A stretch of 64,000 nucleotides of DNA, taken from the NCBI GenBank assembly GCA_030704615.1, contig CM060732.1, forward strand, positions 38,671,053 to 38,735,052, in the 5' to 3' direction. The position numbers and the translations under genes are program-made. The DNA is from Takakia lepidozioides. Its lineage: Eukaryota > Streptophyta > Takakiopsida > Takakiales > Takakiaceae. This document shows positions 22,253 through 34,305 of the stretch, in pieces; within the stretch, counting starts at the first letter, position 1; every line of letters starts with the position of its first letter. The notes below the pieces were generated by a model. It was not told the origin of the DNA and did no database searches. It worked only from the letters and a program-made list of their open reading frames with translations.

Positions 22253-23984
22253 GGACTTTACACTCGCTGCTGTCATTGTGGGGACAGGTCTCGTCTCTCA
22301 TCAGTACTTGTTCATTTATGACATGGCCACTTTGGGAGGCAGGCACCAAGCAAAGGCTAGTCTTTCATCGATGGGGTAGAGGTTGGTGCCACGATATGTC
22401 AATGTTGAGCAGTTTAGAACTGGCAGAGGATGTTTAGTGTTACCATTAGGTGCCCAGCCAAGTCATGTGATGTGGATTTGCCCTTGTGGTTTCTCGAGTA
22501 GCTCACAATGGACACATGACATGGATTGAGGGCATGCACATTACTTCTTTGTTCATTTCTGCTGATAGGTATGCTGTTAAACTTGTGAGTAAGGCAGGCA
22601 ACAATCATGACAGTGGTTTTGAAAACAATGCACTCTATTTTGCTATCTGTTTCTGATAGGAATTGCTAGAATACCTTTGTGCAGGCAGTCTACTGTTATC
22701 ATTCTATGTGAGAAAGATGGCTTTGAAAGGCCATTGCTTTTCCTGCCTGTGCTACAATTCTCCAACATGCGTGGGTTTAACAGAGTCTGCGCCTGAAATT
22801 TGACTAACTGGTGGATGGTATGGCTACATCCGTTGTACCTCTATCCTCCTTTGCTTGACTCTGATAGTTCATTTACAAAACTGCAATCGAACACCAACAA
22901 TACAAGTCTCCATCTCTCAATGGTAATTAGTCTAGCCTTGGTGAAGATCCCTGGTATGGCGGACCGAAGCCTGGCCAACAGACAACATTCCATCATTCCC
23001 TCTCTACAGGAGACAAGCTGGTTCTGTACCCCAAGTCAGGACACTAATCAACTCACTAAACAGAATATACCTCAGTAATGGCAGCTCTAAGCAATCTACC
23101 TTCGCTCAATTGAGCACATAAATGTGATTTGTAGTGCTGCCTGCCTAATTCTTCAGAGAGTTTGATAGTCTCTCTCAACTTCATCCAAGCCCAAAAATTA
23201 CTTGTGTGTATGATTTAATGCATGCAGTTCAATATGCAAGGATGGCTTAACTTTGAAGAGGGAATTCAGACAGTTTATGATAGCAGGTCTGCTGCTGTTC
23301 CACTTGATTGTTCCCACTGTGTTTGGAAGGCTGTTAGCAACTCAGACTAGAATGGCGCCCGGCTTCAGCGTGTTGAGGATCATGTGCCTTGAGGAACATG
23401 TGCCTTATTTTTACAGCTATGATCTTCTCCACTTTCTTATCCAAAACGAGGGTGTGGAACTTTGAAAGGACCAGGAAGTATGACAAGTTGTAGGGTTTAT
23501 GATGAGGTTTTGCCATATCTTCGTAGCCAGGCACCTTTGCCAACCAGTTGGTATGAGAAGGGGGAGGACAACAGATTGTGTGATCAGAGAGGAAGGCAGA
23601 CACACTCCAAATAACAAGAAACCAATCACAGAAAGAAAACCAGACACATTAAATTGAAATTCCCCGCCTTGTGAAGTGATACACCACAGCACTAGTGCGG
23701 GAATTCTAGTCACCAGGCACATTCAATTGAACAGTAACAAATTTGGCCACAGCCACAGCCTCTTCAGCCATAGCTTGCAAGATAGATTATAGATTATGAA
23801 TTATAATCTGCGGCCAAATAACAAAGCTACATACATACAAATTCCGAAAAACAATCTCTCAGCTCACAAGCAACTTGTAATTCACATTGCTACATATTTG
23901 AGTTACATAACCCAAGGGAGAATTGGACCCATCCCGATAAGGGAAGTTGCCCGTCAACCATGGATTGGCCTGCAACATGCCATC
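22253..23984. other. no gene seen between convergent ORFs
   Basis: This gap separates the 3' ends of a plus-strand and a minus-strand coding region. No coding motif, hairpin or array stands out. Confidence 0.5.
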
Positions 23985-26900
23985 TTAGCGATCTTCCATT
24001 GCTGCCAGAGCTTCATTGATGCCTTCCAATGCATCCGCAGACAAGGTGAAGACTGCATCCTTGCCTTTGACTCGATATGTCGCTGGAGGCATAGCAAATT
24101 TGATAGCCCTCACCAAATGCGAATACAGAAATGCCAAAGGCTGGTCAGATAGGAACTTGTAAGCCTTATCTCTTCTTCCACACAACTGGTAATATCTCCC
24201 TGCAACCACATGCTCGCCAGGGTCAAAAGTACTTCCCCCCATCTGTGAATGTCTCCATAACAACGTGAACCGGCCTTTCACAACAGAGCAAGTAGAAGTC
24301 CACCCCTTCTGAGTTTCCAGCTTCAGCATTGCAGGCAAAATTGTCCCCTGCATCCAAGCAGGAGGCCAAGTCCTCCCCATCTCCCCCAAACTCTTGTTCT
24401 TCATCCCCTTCTTCTTCAATCTGCCTCCGGACAGCAGTTGTATTTGTAGGTTGCAGGGTTTGCAACTTCCATTTTTGTGCATGAGCAATACTGATGCAGT
24501 TGTCCCAAAAGATCCAAACAATGCGGACAAAAACATGCTAAGTCTCGAACCATAAGTTTGGTTGGGTCTGACTTGTTCCTCCCAAGAATGGAATGTAAAG
24601 ACCGAGTTCCAGGTACGGTCTTGCAATCCCACTCTTGTGTACGGTCAACATCTTCTGTACGAACAAGCCAAAAATGTCTTTTCACTGCTGTTCTAATCTT
24701 AGAGTACGAAGAAGGAGGTCGGGTGGACAGGTTCTTGCGCAAAAAAGCTACTGCCTCAGCAGCATTTTGCAGCTTCACACCATTGAGTTTAACTGCTCTG
24801 CTCGTAAAGCCCTCTTGATCACAGCACCAGCCCCATCGTGCTCACCTTTCCCGTGCCCTGATCCAAAAAAGTTCCACCACATTGTGCAACCCCCTGTGAT
24901 GTGGGGGTACCTACTAACAAAATACCAAGGACGAGCACCTTTAAACTGAGCAGCACAACCGTCACTCCATACCCAATGCGATTCAGGTCTGAACCCTGCT
25001 TCAGCAAGGTAATTCCAATGAAACCGAAAGCAATGTTGTACGAACAGCGTGTCATGCTTGTTGTCATCAGAAATGTAAAAGTGCATTTCTTTCAAAACCT
25101 TGGAATCGGGATCATTCACATCAGGGTGTGGATTCCACCGGTAGGTAATGTGCACCAATATAGTGATCTGGAAACTGTGCCAGTGCATCTCTTGCACTTC
25201 ATTCTGAACTGTAAAAGTGTAGTTTTCAGCAAAGTCAACAACAGACAATATTGTATTCTCTGGCAAAGATTTCAAACTGGCTTTAAACTGAGCATCTTGC
25301 CATCGGGCTACAAAGTTATGACGAACAAAAGCCTGTAGCTTGGGTTTGAAGTACGACAAGAATTCAACAGAGGAAGTCGTTTGGTATTGGAGTTTCAGTC
25401 TCATTCTAGGGGCTCCATCTTTCTCCCAACATTCTCTTTTGCATAGCATCTCCACTGCACTGTCAAATCACAACCATTTGCCTCCACGGGACAAATAGAT
25501 AACTTACTTGAGCCACACCTCAAGCACTCTCCCATGAGACAGTCTCGCCGATGCCATTCATCCAATTCCCCTTTGGGACAAACAATTTCTTGCCAAAGCC
25601 AAGTCACTCCTTTGTAGGGGTGCTTGTTCGCTTGACAACCAGCTTCACCATCTAATACTGGTCCACGTCGACAAATATTACAGTCACAAGTACATGATGA
25701 TGGAGAGTGGACACCCCTCTCGGCAGTCCGCATGTTGTTGAACCCATCCTTCAACTCCGCCATCTCCACATGATATTTGCAGCAACAAACATTACGATCC
25801 TTCAGGCGTTTGACAAAGAATGGCCTCAACAACTCAAACAATCGTTGACCCACTTTGACATTGGGATGGGCTGATTTGAAGCGAAAGAAAGAAAGCAGTC
25901 TGCATTGCCACCACAACATGCACAAAGAGAATCCCATTTAGTGCATGCACTAAGAATACCTACTACTAGACCTAGACCAGTCCTAGACCTAGTCTTAGTC
26001 ATAGTCCTTTCTCATCACATGTCAAATTGTACAAGTACTAATCAGTCCTAGTAGTCCTAGACCTAGTCCTTCCTAGTCATATGAAGTAGTACATGTACTA
26101 ATCAGTCCGAGTGTGAGTCCTTTCTAGTCACATATTAAGGAATGCATGTACTAACCAGTCAGTCAGTCATATTGTCCTAGTCCTAGTCCTAAGTCACATA
26201 CCACCTAATCAGTCCTAGTCTTCTTTCTAGTCACATATCAAGGAATGCATGTCCAAATCGGTCCTAGTCCTAGTCATTGTCCTTTTCTAGTCACATTTCA
26301 AGGAGTGCATGTACTAATGGAGTACATGTACATCGACTTCTAGTCCCTCCAAATCAAATTACATGGAGTGCATGCTATTTTGTCCTATCTAGTCATAATA
26401 TAAGGAGTGCATGCTAGTGAGTCGTACTTCTAGTCCATCCCAGGCCTGTTTACAATGAGTACCAGTCCATGAACAAGAGGGACATCTTCAAGACACTCCA
26501 ATTCAGGACATGAGCTGGACATAGTGTCCACAATTGAGTACAGTAATCTCAGTCCACTGGTAGGTTTACAGGTGACGATGTACCCTAGGGAAAATGTACG
26601 AGGCAACCCAAACAACACAAATGGCAGTTGACAAACTCCAACATAGTCCAATACAGTTATGTAGTAGTAGTAAGTGTAGAAGGATTGTAAAGTACTGAGA
26701 GCCCACACAAACACTGTAAAGAGAGGGTTCGCTTACCTGAGTCTCAAGAAGATAGTGAGCAGGTTGTGTATCATAGACTTTCCTCGATACGCGCTGCCTC
26801 ACGACATCTTTCTTGTTGGGTGACACTCGTGTCTCATTTACCCACCAAGCCAAAACGATCGCTCGGGTCGCATCTGGTACATGATCAGACCTTTTCTTTC

Positions 26901-27547
26901 TCCCACCCAAAGCCCACAAACCCTCACCTTCTGAATCAATGACTCTTCGTCGTACAATTGCACGACTAATATTGCTATGATGAATATTAAGAATACGTGC
27001 CGTTGCCCTCACAAGTTGGGGTTCCACTAACAGACGCTGTTAAGAATGAGCGTTTACTCGCAAGCTTATCTAAAGACTGCACACCCTTAACAAGTTGCAT
27101 GGAGCTCTGCTGGTTCTTCAACAGATCTGCATGCGCCTTGGCCTCCTTAGGCGGCAAGTAATAGGCAGGTAAGCTGAGTTTAATGAGATGGTGACCCAAA
27201 AATAACTCCATTACCTCTGTTTGTGAATGAAGTGTTGGGCATTCCCTCAATTGCTTGTAACAGAAGTCGGCCATTTTCAAAGCTATTCTCCTCTTGTCTC
27301 GTTCTCCAAACCCCACCCTGGCATCTTCCACAGAACCTTGCCCAGACGTTGTAGTAGCCGCATTAATCTTGCCTCTTTTTGGGCTTGAAGTCTCTCCCTA
27401 TACATTCTTTTTTCTGGTCAGCGTGGGTTTGTTTGCGTGCATCCTCGGTGGGCCTGGCTGCAGCCAACAAAGCCAGTTTTGCCCTTTTTTGAGGGCCTGG
27501 TCTTACCTCTCCATTTACCCTATACTTGTTCTTCTTGTTCCCCATTG
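23985..27547 (-). pseudogene. transposase-like gene: HTH, Cys/His modules, DDE-like core; several frame breaks
   Basis: From the 5' end: basic start MGNKKNKYRVNGEVRPGP (27547); helical DKRRIALKMADFCYKQL; helix-turn-helix-like ATARILNIHHSNISRAIVRR (about 26940-27000); donor CAG|GTAAGC near 26742; then FELLRPFFVKRL and Cys-rich CCCKYH and CDCNICRRG modules (25640-25860). The core reads SVVDFAENYTF (about 25230), HWVWSDGCAAQFKG (about 24960) and WWNFFGSGHGKGEHDG (about 24860). These acidic sites are spaced like a DDE/RNase H-fold nuclease. A conserved-looking C-terminus (VVAGRYYQLCGRRDKAYKFL) ends at 23985. Frame breaks lie near 27350, 27030, 24815 and 24420. I cannot name the superfamily, and the DDE assignment is inference. 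Confidence 0.6.
25960..26440. repeat. satellite-like array, ~70-bp period, AGTCCTAGTC core
   Basis: Units of roughly 70 bp repeat CTTTCTAGTCACATATCAAG plus GAATGCATGTACTAATC and short runs of AGTCCTAG. Five to six diverged units are visible. It sits in an intron of the minus-strand transposase-like gene. One unit contains GAGTGTGAGTCC near 26109, the core of the array at 20.4-20.7 kb. Confidence 0.8.
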
Positions 27548-27783
27548 AAAACTGATACAACTGTTAGCACAATATAGAGATCGGAAACCAGACAACAGTT
27601 TGCTTAAGTGTACTCTCTCTCCCAATGGTTGTCCCAGTCCAATTCAGTTGTATGAAAACATGGCCTGCAAAACAACCCAAAGCAAATGTGAGAAGAATAT
27701 CAACACTCTCGGTTCTGTTGCACCAATTTACACCAAGTAGGAAAATCTGCAATGAATATGACAACAAATGGGAGAGCCCCCAC

Positions 27784-28053
27784 CTTTACTTGTTATGTAA
27801 TCAGCCACAAACCCAATGCTTCCACGATTTACTTCACCATTCCTATTATTCTCTCGCCCTTGTCGTCCGGACTGTGGACAAAATCAGAATGTCGACTTCA
27901 CGTCCTTGAAACCCATCCACAGTATTGAACTCAATGTCACATGCTGCACCAGAACCTAGTGCACGAATAAAGCGATTCTGAAGCAGTAATAGCTGCTGCT
28001 TGTACAGTGTAATTATTATCCCAAAGCGCCCTGGCCTCACCTCAGCTGAATAC
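27784..28053 (-). pseudogene. SF1 RNA/DNA helicase exon fragment (SEN1/UPF1-like)
   Basis: The minus strand reads SAEVRPGRFGIIITLYKQQ followed by NTVDGFQGREVDILIL, the C-terminal helicase motifs of the UPF1/SEN1 group. A two-base frameshift in a GAGA run near 27855 then separates it from NRGSIGFVADY, which continues the family sequence and ends at a possible donor near 27784. The nucleotide-binding motifs and final VALTRA box are not present nearby, so this is an isolated broken exon, probably a captured or relict gene piece. Confidence 0.75.
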
Positions 28054-29741
28054 CTGGTAAAATTCCACCAAACGCAGCAGCAGCAGCAAGAACGCATATC
28101 ATCAGCAGGAAAATCGCATATCATCACAATACAAATCATTTTGAACCCCCAAGGATGCACCTTGAGAGGGACCCTGTATATAATCAAGTCTCCTGCTATA
28201 GGGCAGTCAATGCAATATGCGGTAGGGGTTCCCACTCAAAAACAGGATGAGCACGATAAGGCATGAGATTGCTATGGTGGCGGGAGCCCTGGATAGAGAA
28301 CCTATCCAAACTAACGCGTAGTACATCCTCTTACTCATGCTCAACTTGAGGGAAGATTAACATTATTCTAGATGGAGGTAATGCGCAGGCTGTAAGTAGC
28401 TGCGATTGAAGTGCACGCGACCTACAAGCAGCTTGCGTACCCAAGACTTGAGCTAGTAGATGGGGCTGATATGGTTCAGATTGTGACCCTCACAAACGCA
28501 AACACAATACCACTTACAGCTAGTTATCACTATACAAAGATTGCAACCTCCAAAACTCACACATGTATCACATAAATACTACACAGGGCACTTTCTTGGA
28601 ACTCAGGTGAGCAACATAGACAAATGAATGTGCGTGCGTAGTGAGTACGACAAGAGCAAAACCAAACACCCGAATGCTGGAGGAAATGGCCAGGTTGCAC
28701 GAAGATACGTCAATGGCGAGGTTGCACGCCAATACTGCCCGTGTCGCACCCCGTATCCAACGTGTTCCAGGCTGTTGTGCGCTCTAGTGCATTACATAAG
28801 AACTGAAAGCATATCATGCATGGCTATCTCTGCACACTCAAAAATATGAGAAAGAAGATCGATAGCACGAATAGAACGTTAGGCCATTAGGGCAAAGGTG
28901 TATGGGCACACTTGCAAACGCGCAGACATTTTGAAAATCTACGTTGACAGACCACCCGGCGACGGGTGACCCGCCGTCTTGCACACTCCATGCGCGAGAC
29001 TGTTGTCTTGAAGCTTTTCATGCAGCATCCATGGCGGACGCAGCCGCGCAGTCCATATCTCACGGTAGGCAGCTCGAACGACTTAGTTTTTTTCACCAAA
29101 ATGGCATACGTAGCAACCTTTAGTGTCTCCTGCAACCCCTTTGCCCTTATGTGAATGTTACATTATTTTCTAGATTTTCCAAAATATACACCAATGTAAC
29201 TCTCTTCATGAAAAATCATCAAGCAGTTCATTCCTTCATAAAAACCTCCATATCATTGTAAAGTGCCTTAGGGAGTCTTGAAAGCTACACTTCTTATGAA
29301 AGGACCATAGCATGAAAATGAATGGAAGAAGGTCTAATGAATTAGGATGTTCCAAGATAAAATGATAGATTTTGAAAATTTCTCACATATCTCATAAACT
29401 AATTCTTAGGGCTACATTGTGGTTTCCACGTATAACGGTGACCTTCCTACTGGACATTAAAATCCCTATGTGAATTGAAGTTTTCCACCACTCCAATTGA
29501 TTCCATATAGTCCACAACCTTACTTTGGACATCATACATACTTTTACGTTTGGACTTCATTCAATGCTCAAATCTCCATGGATTCCAAAAAGAAAACCAC
29601 CGTTGTTTTCAGCACAGAATAAGGATCAATGATTCATGTCTAAACTTTCAAAATGCACTTATATCCAACATCCATGTCAGTCCTTCTATGTGGCACTGCA
29701 TTCGCAGAGAGCTTGGGACGTCCATTTTGGGTGGACCGTAG
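28054..29741. other. no gene assigned
   Basis: No motif recognised on either strand. A small inverted repeat, GTTACATT/AATGTAAC, spans about 29157-29201. If the WD-repeat gene downstream has N-terminal exons, they should lie here, but I could not identify them. Confidence 0.45.
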
Positions 29742-32700
29742 CATGCTTTGACCCCAATGGCATTTGATCATTCAGAGCGGAGATTGCTGATTGGAGGCGA
29801 GGATGGCAGTCTTCGCATGTGGAATTTCAACAATGGCCAGTGCCTGAAAGAGTTTCATGGCTTTGGACAGGTCTGGATCCTTTTAGTATCTTACAGGAGA
29901 GATTGGTGTGAAAGAAAAGTGGAAGGAAAGGATAGATCTACACATTTACAAGAACCTGAAGTGTAATCTCCTCAGGAACACATGCAGTTCTCTACGACTT
30001 AAAAGAGCTGTCTGACTCAGGGAAACTCCTCATACACCAAGAAGTGGACACTGCATAGTTTTCTATACCTACGTAAGACCCCACTATTACTGCTACACTT
30101 AAAGCTCTTATTATTTTCAAGATGTAATTCTTCAAACTGTATGGCTGTTCAGAATGAAATAAGTGGAGTGACTTGTTTGTGCGTGGGAAAAGTTCTATTT
30201 GCAGCTGCAGCAGGCTGGAATAAGAAGGTAGACATACTCTCTCTATTTACGGATGCTCCTCAGTAGAATCATGAGCTGTTTTTGCTTGTAATCTCACTAG
30301 CTCCATGTTGTTCCCACAATAGGCTTGGATCGTTGCTTTCAATGAAGCCAAGTGCCAATTTGTGTGATTTATGAGTGGTTCGCGTCAAAGAGGAAGCAAT
30401 ATGAAGTCTGATCTGGGGTATTGTCTAGTTCCCCACCAAAAAACAAGGCAAAGAAAATGATCAAGAAGTGCACTCAAGGTAGATGTGACAATATGGGAGT
30501 GATTCATTTCATAAAGAGATGACAAGCCCTGTGGCGTTGTCTTGCAAAGATGTGGGCAGGATGGTGCTGGATGAGGTGCTTTCTTCTTGTCACAGAAAAA
30601 AGTAACCTGACTAAGCTTTGACACAATGTCAACATTGGAAGCTGTAAAAAAATTACCAACCCTGACAATCTGGTTCAGTGATTATGATTGATTTGACTGC
30701 TCTAGGGGAATAGATATATTCTACTCTGTAATATGCGTTGAATCTGTCTGCATAGGTGTGCATATGGGGAGACGGGTCAAGGAAGCGCGAATATGTCGAT
30801 AAAAGCATGAAAGGTCACACAGACACTGTTGTTTGCATTGTTTTCTGCGCACCCACCTTGGTAATGGAAAGGTGCTCTTTCAACGTCCGCATCTGATGTA
30901 CATCTGAAACGAAACTATCGGCCCATTCCACGTTTCTGTTGGCAGTTTTATCATCTTCTGTGACCATCCGATCTCATACATTTGCCGTCTGGATCCATTA
31001 GACACCATGCCATCAAAGGAACTTCTAATGACTAGGAAGAGGTAAGCCAAAAACTTCTAGTACATCTTTCAATTTCACTGCTTGTCAGTCTTGAATAATG
31101 AAATGAAGCATATCTTGAGTAACTTATTCCCTACATGTTGCAGGTGATAGTATGGAAGCTAGATGGAATGATAATACGTACACTGCGACCTCCTGAACAT
31201 GAGCCGAAGGACATGGAGTACAAGACCATTTTGAGCTCGATCTTTTGTAATAACTTGGTATGCATAACATCAATATTCCATCAGTGCTTTCACATAATCA
31301 ATTTGGTCAGAAAATACATGGAAAGATTGTTTCATAGCAAATTGGAGGATGAGAAGACATCTTAGCTTGCCTGCCCGGTTACAGTAACAGCAGATATATG
31401 ATACAGGAGTTGCCTTGTGCTCGATGGTCTGAATATTTATACGCATACGAATGTCACTTATTAGCTTATTAGCTAGTAACTCTCCTTCGAAGCCCACCAG
31501 CCCCCCATAAAAAAGGGGGCTTACTCTTGCCAAAGCAAGCGTAAATCTTGGTGTCGCTAACCCCGAAGGGCTACTACTTTCCCTTTGGCACCTTTTAACG
31601 ATCATCACCATCACCGGGGCAACACAATTGCCCAAACCTCCCCTAAGGACTTGAAAGTCCCCAAGCACCCACACATGTGGTACTTGGCCAGTTGACCCAG
31701 TGACCCCCCTTTTATAGTCGGGTTGGTCATAATGGGTGACATCCAACATAGACCTATGTGGCTTTGAACCCTTGACCGCCTGTAAGGCGACCTTTCTAAC
31801 CACTCGCCATTTGTTGGATGCTAGCCAACCAGCACTACAATGGTGCGAGCTAGTTTCTCTTTGTGGTCCTCTTAGCAGGCATTTAGTAGAAGTCCTTCAT
31901 TTACTACACAGATTTGAATTACCCTGATGAAGAAATGATCGGGTGGGGTTGGATCCGGAAAGAATCGAACATTGGTTGGATCAGTTGCAGATGGGTGGCT
32001 CCGATTTTGGCGCTTGCATGATGGAGAACTGGTGAACCCTCTCACTTGACTGGGTTTATGAGTAACTTTTGACAGATGCCTTCACAAATCTGGACAGTAC
32101 TCCAGCAAGAGTGATAGTTGTATAACAAAAGAGTATCTTTTCCCAATCTGATGCTGTGGACCTGGCATGAAGAACATCAGTTTGAGCATTTTGCTATATC
32201 ATTTGCTTTAGGATTCCCATAAAAAACAATATAACCTTAGAACTACTGAGCTGATTACTCTGATCAGACCATACAAATATTTGCTAAGGAGCTTGGAATG
32301 ACTTCATCGATACTGATGTCGTCTGTGTGTACTTCGGAAAAGCTGCACGAGCTCTTTACCAGCAATTATGGTGGAGTTGGCCCTATTGTTGCTGATTCTG
32401 ACTGCAAGGTAAACTCTGCGCACCCCCTCTAATGTGCTATTTCTTTCAACCCTTGTCACTGTTCTGTTGCACGTGATTGGAGATTTTGATGGTCTATGAT
32501 GTCAGCAAGATGCAGTGGAGACATTTTCATGACCAATAGCAGTAGATAATTGGCTTTTGCTGCACGCTTATTATCAATCATTTGGCTGATGGTTGCTCAT
32601 CAACTATTATCTCAATGGTCATCTCTTGAATAAAATCGCTATACACCCGTACTCCACAGGTTATCTGAAGTGCTCCACTCAAATTATCACAGCACTCGCA

Positions 32701-34305
32701 TCCCCAAATCATCACACCTAAGGAGTGTCAAGTCTGTGGGGAAAGTAATAACCCAGCCTGGTGTAAGTGACTAGCACCCACCCCTCTCCCTGACCTATGC
32801 ATGATGGTGTGAAATGACACGTCCTTTTCTCGTGTGACAGCAAGGGCTATGTCAAGGCTTGGAATTTGACCAATTGCCATTTTAAGAAAGAGGACACATC
32901 ACTTTCCACAACACCACAGCTCTTCAGGTTTCGGGCCCACCATGAAAATATTGTGAGGTGTCTTCCACTCATTTTCAATTTTGCTGACTTGTATACATCT
33001 CACTTGTAACCAACATCCAGTTGCTTGTGCTATTATAGTGCTGAACTTATCTGTTAGAAAGTGCCAACAAGTATGTGGTCTCTCTCTTTCTGTATCCACC
33101 ACGCTTTGTTTGTTCTCTTGAGATCAAGTCTATTTCAGAGGTCACAATACATGTGCAGAGGTTAAGGGTTCTTGCATTTGGGGACATCAAAAAGTCTCAC
33201 CACTGGTTTCTAGTCACGAGTTGAGTAGCTTAATTGCTTAAATTTCCATGTCATTATATATAGTTAATTTTGTATAGACTCTCCCTCAGATTTTGTATGT
33301 AGGTGAGCATACAATTTGTGGACAAAGAGCGTTTGCTCATAACTTGTTCACATTATGGCACCATGTACGTATTTTGGCATCCTTCTATACATGTTTTCAC
33401 TAGGATGCATGCCAATTAGGTCATCGATGGATGGTGTGGACGAACACATCCATGATACTGTGCCACGTGGTTGTTAAGAGCGGTTAAATGCTAAGGCGGA
33501 CAAGAAGTAGCATTACTTTGCATGGAGATGCCTCTCTTATGACCAGCAGATCACATAATTATGAAAATATATTCTCTCAAACTCCATGCTACCAAAGTGT
33601 GACATGGTCAAATTTGTCAAATGTGGCATATTCAGCCGCCTCTGGAGCTCAGTTGGGATTCGTATGGGTCAATTTGGGCAACCGACGTTATGGAATATAT
33701 CAAGCCCGGCCTCATGGCAAACTCGAGAGCCTTCATACCTTGCTCAACCTTTAACCAGACAACCTCTGGAAGGAGTGGTATCACATGTCCGAGTTCCTAT
33801 CCGGACAAGTGTTAGCCGTGGTTCAAGAGTGAGCATCAATTTGGGAACCCCACGTCGCTCAACACTGTCAGCTGTGAGTCGTGGGAGCATTGATGAGTCA
33901 TCATCAACTACAGAAACTGAGTCAAGTGGGGCAGAGAGTGCCAAATTGGCACCCATCTCTGAGGAAGAAGTTAAGAGGTAGGTGTTGACTGTATGTTTGA
34001 ATTATCGAAATTTTATTTTTGTATCCTGTCTGATGAGTCTCCTACTGAGGTTAGTCGGCAGTCTTCGCTAACTGAATCGCTCAGACAATATTTCAAGTCC
34101 TTTTTAGGATCTTAGGACATTTGTGTTTTCTCAAAGAGACAACCTTGCGGTAGACACGGATACTGCTAACATGCCTGGTTATGGAACCATCAGACAATTT
34201 GATGCAAAAAAAGCAGCAGTTTTGGAGCTGGGTCCACCTCACTTGAGACTCGAGAGTTGGTTTGCCCCTTTGCAAGCTGCCTATGAACGTCAGCTGCCCA
34301 TCAAG
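29742..34305 (+). CDS. WD-repeat protein, WDR49-like, partial exon set
   Basis: A beta-propeller protein, probably of motile cilia or sperm flagella by family. Exons read by eye: 29742-29870 (MAFDHSERRLLIGGEDGSLR, then MWNFNNGQCLKEF), 30153-30227 (NEISGVTCLCVGKVLFAA), 30756-30860 (MKGHTDTVVCIVFCAPTL), about 30991-31041 then 31144 onward (EEVIVWKLDG), about 31960-32045 (TLVGSVADGWLRFWRLHDGE), 32841-32957 (KGYVKAWNL), 33303-33364 (ERLLITCSHYGT), 33653-33977 (FGQPTLWNISSPASW then a Ser/Arg-rich tail) and 34116-34305 (in phase with the previous one). Donors and acceptors are mostly canonical. An in-frame TAG at 31033-31035, in the short exon before EEVIVW, may disable it or mean that exon is misplaced. 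Some exons are missing from my reading. Confidence 0.65.
31471..31854 (-). mobile_element. tRNA-derived SINE in an intron of the WD-repeat gene
   Basis: The minus strand carries a tRNA-like head: an A-box-like TGGCGAGTGGTTAGA, an anticodon-arm-like stem CGCC/GGCG with loop TTACA, and a B-box-like GGGTTCAAAGCC, together within about 31755-31815. The body runs to a G/C-rich hairpin AGCCCCC/GGGGGGCT near 31498-31521. Direct AGCTAGT copies at 31471-31477 and 31848-31854 are a possible 7-bp target duplication. There is no poly(A) tail. An alternative is a decayed tRNA gene, but the long body favours a SINE. Confidence 0.7.

Noticed and set aside
25960-26440. CRISPR-like array
   Set aside because: Units are diverged, spacers are not unique and uniform, and the context is a plant nuclear intron; it is a degenerate satellite.
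31755-31815. Functional tRNA gene
   Set aside because: No proper acceptor stem and a ~290-bp downstream body; better explained as a SINE head.
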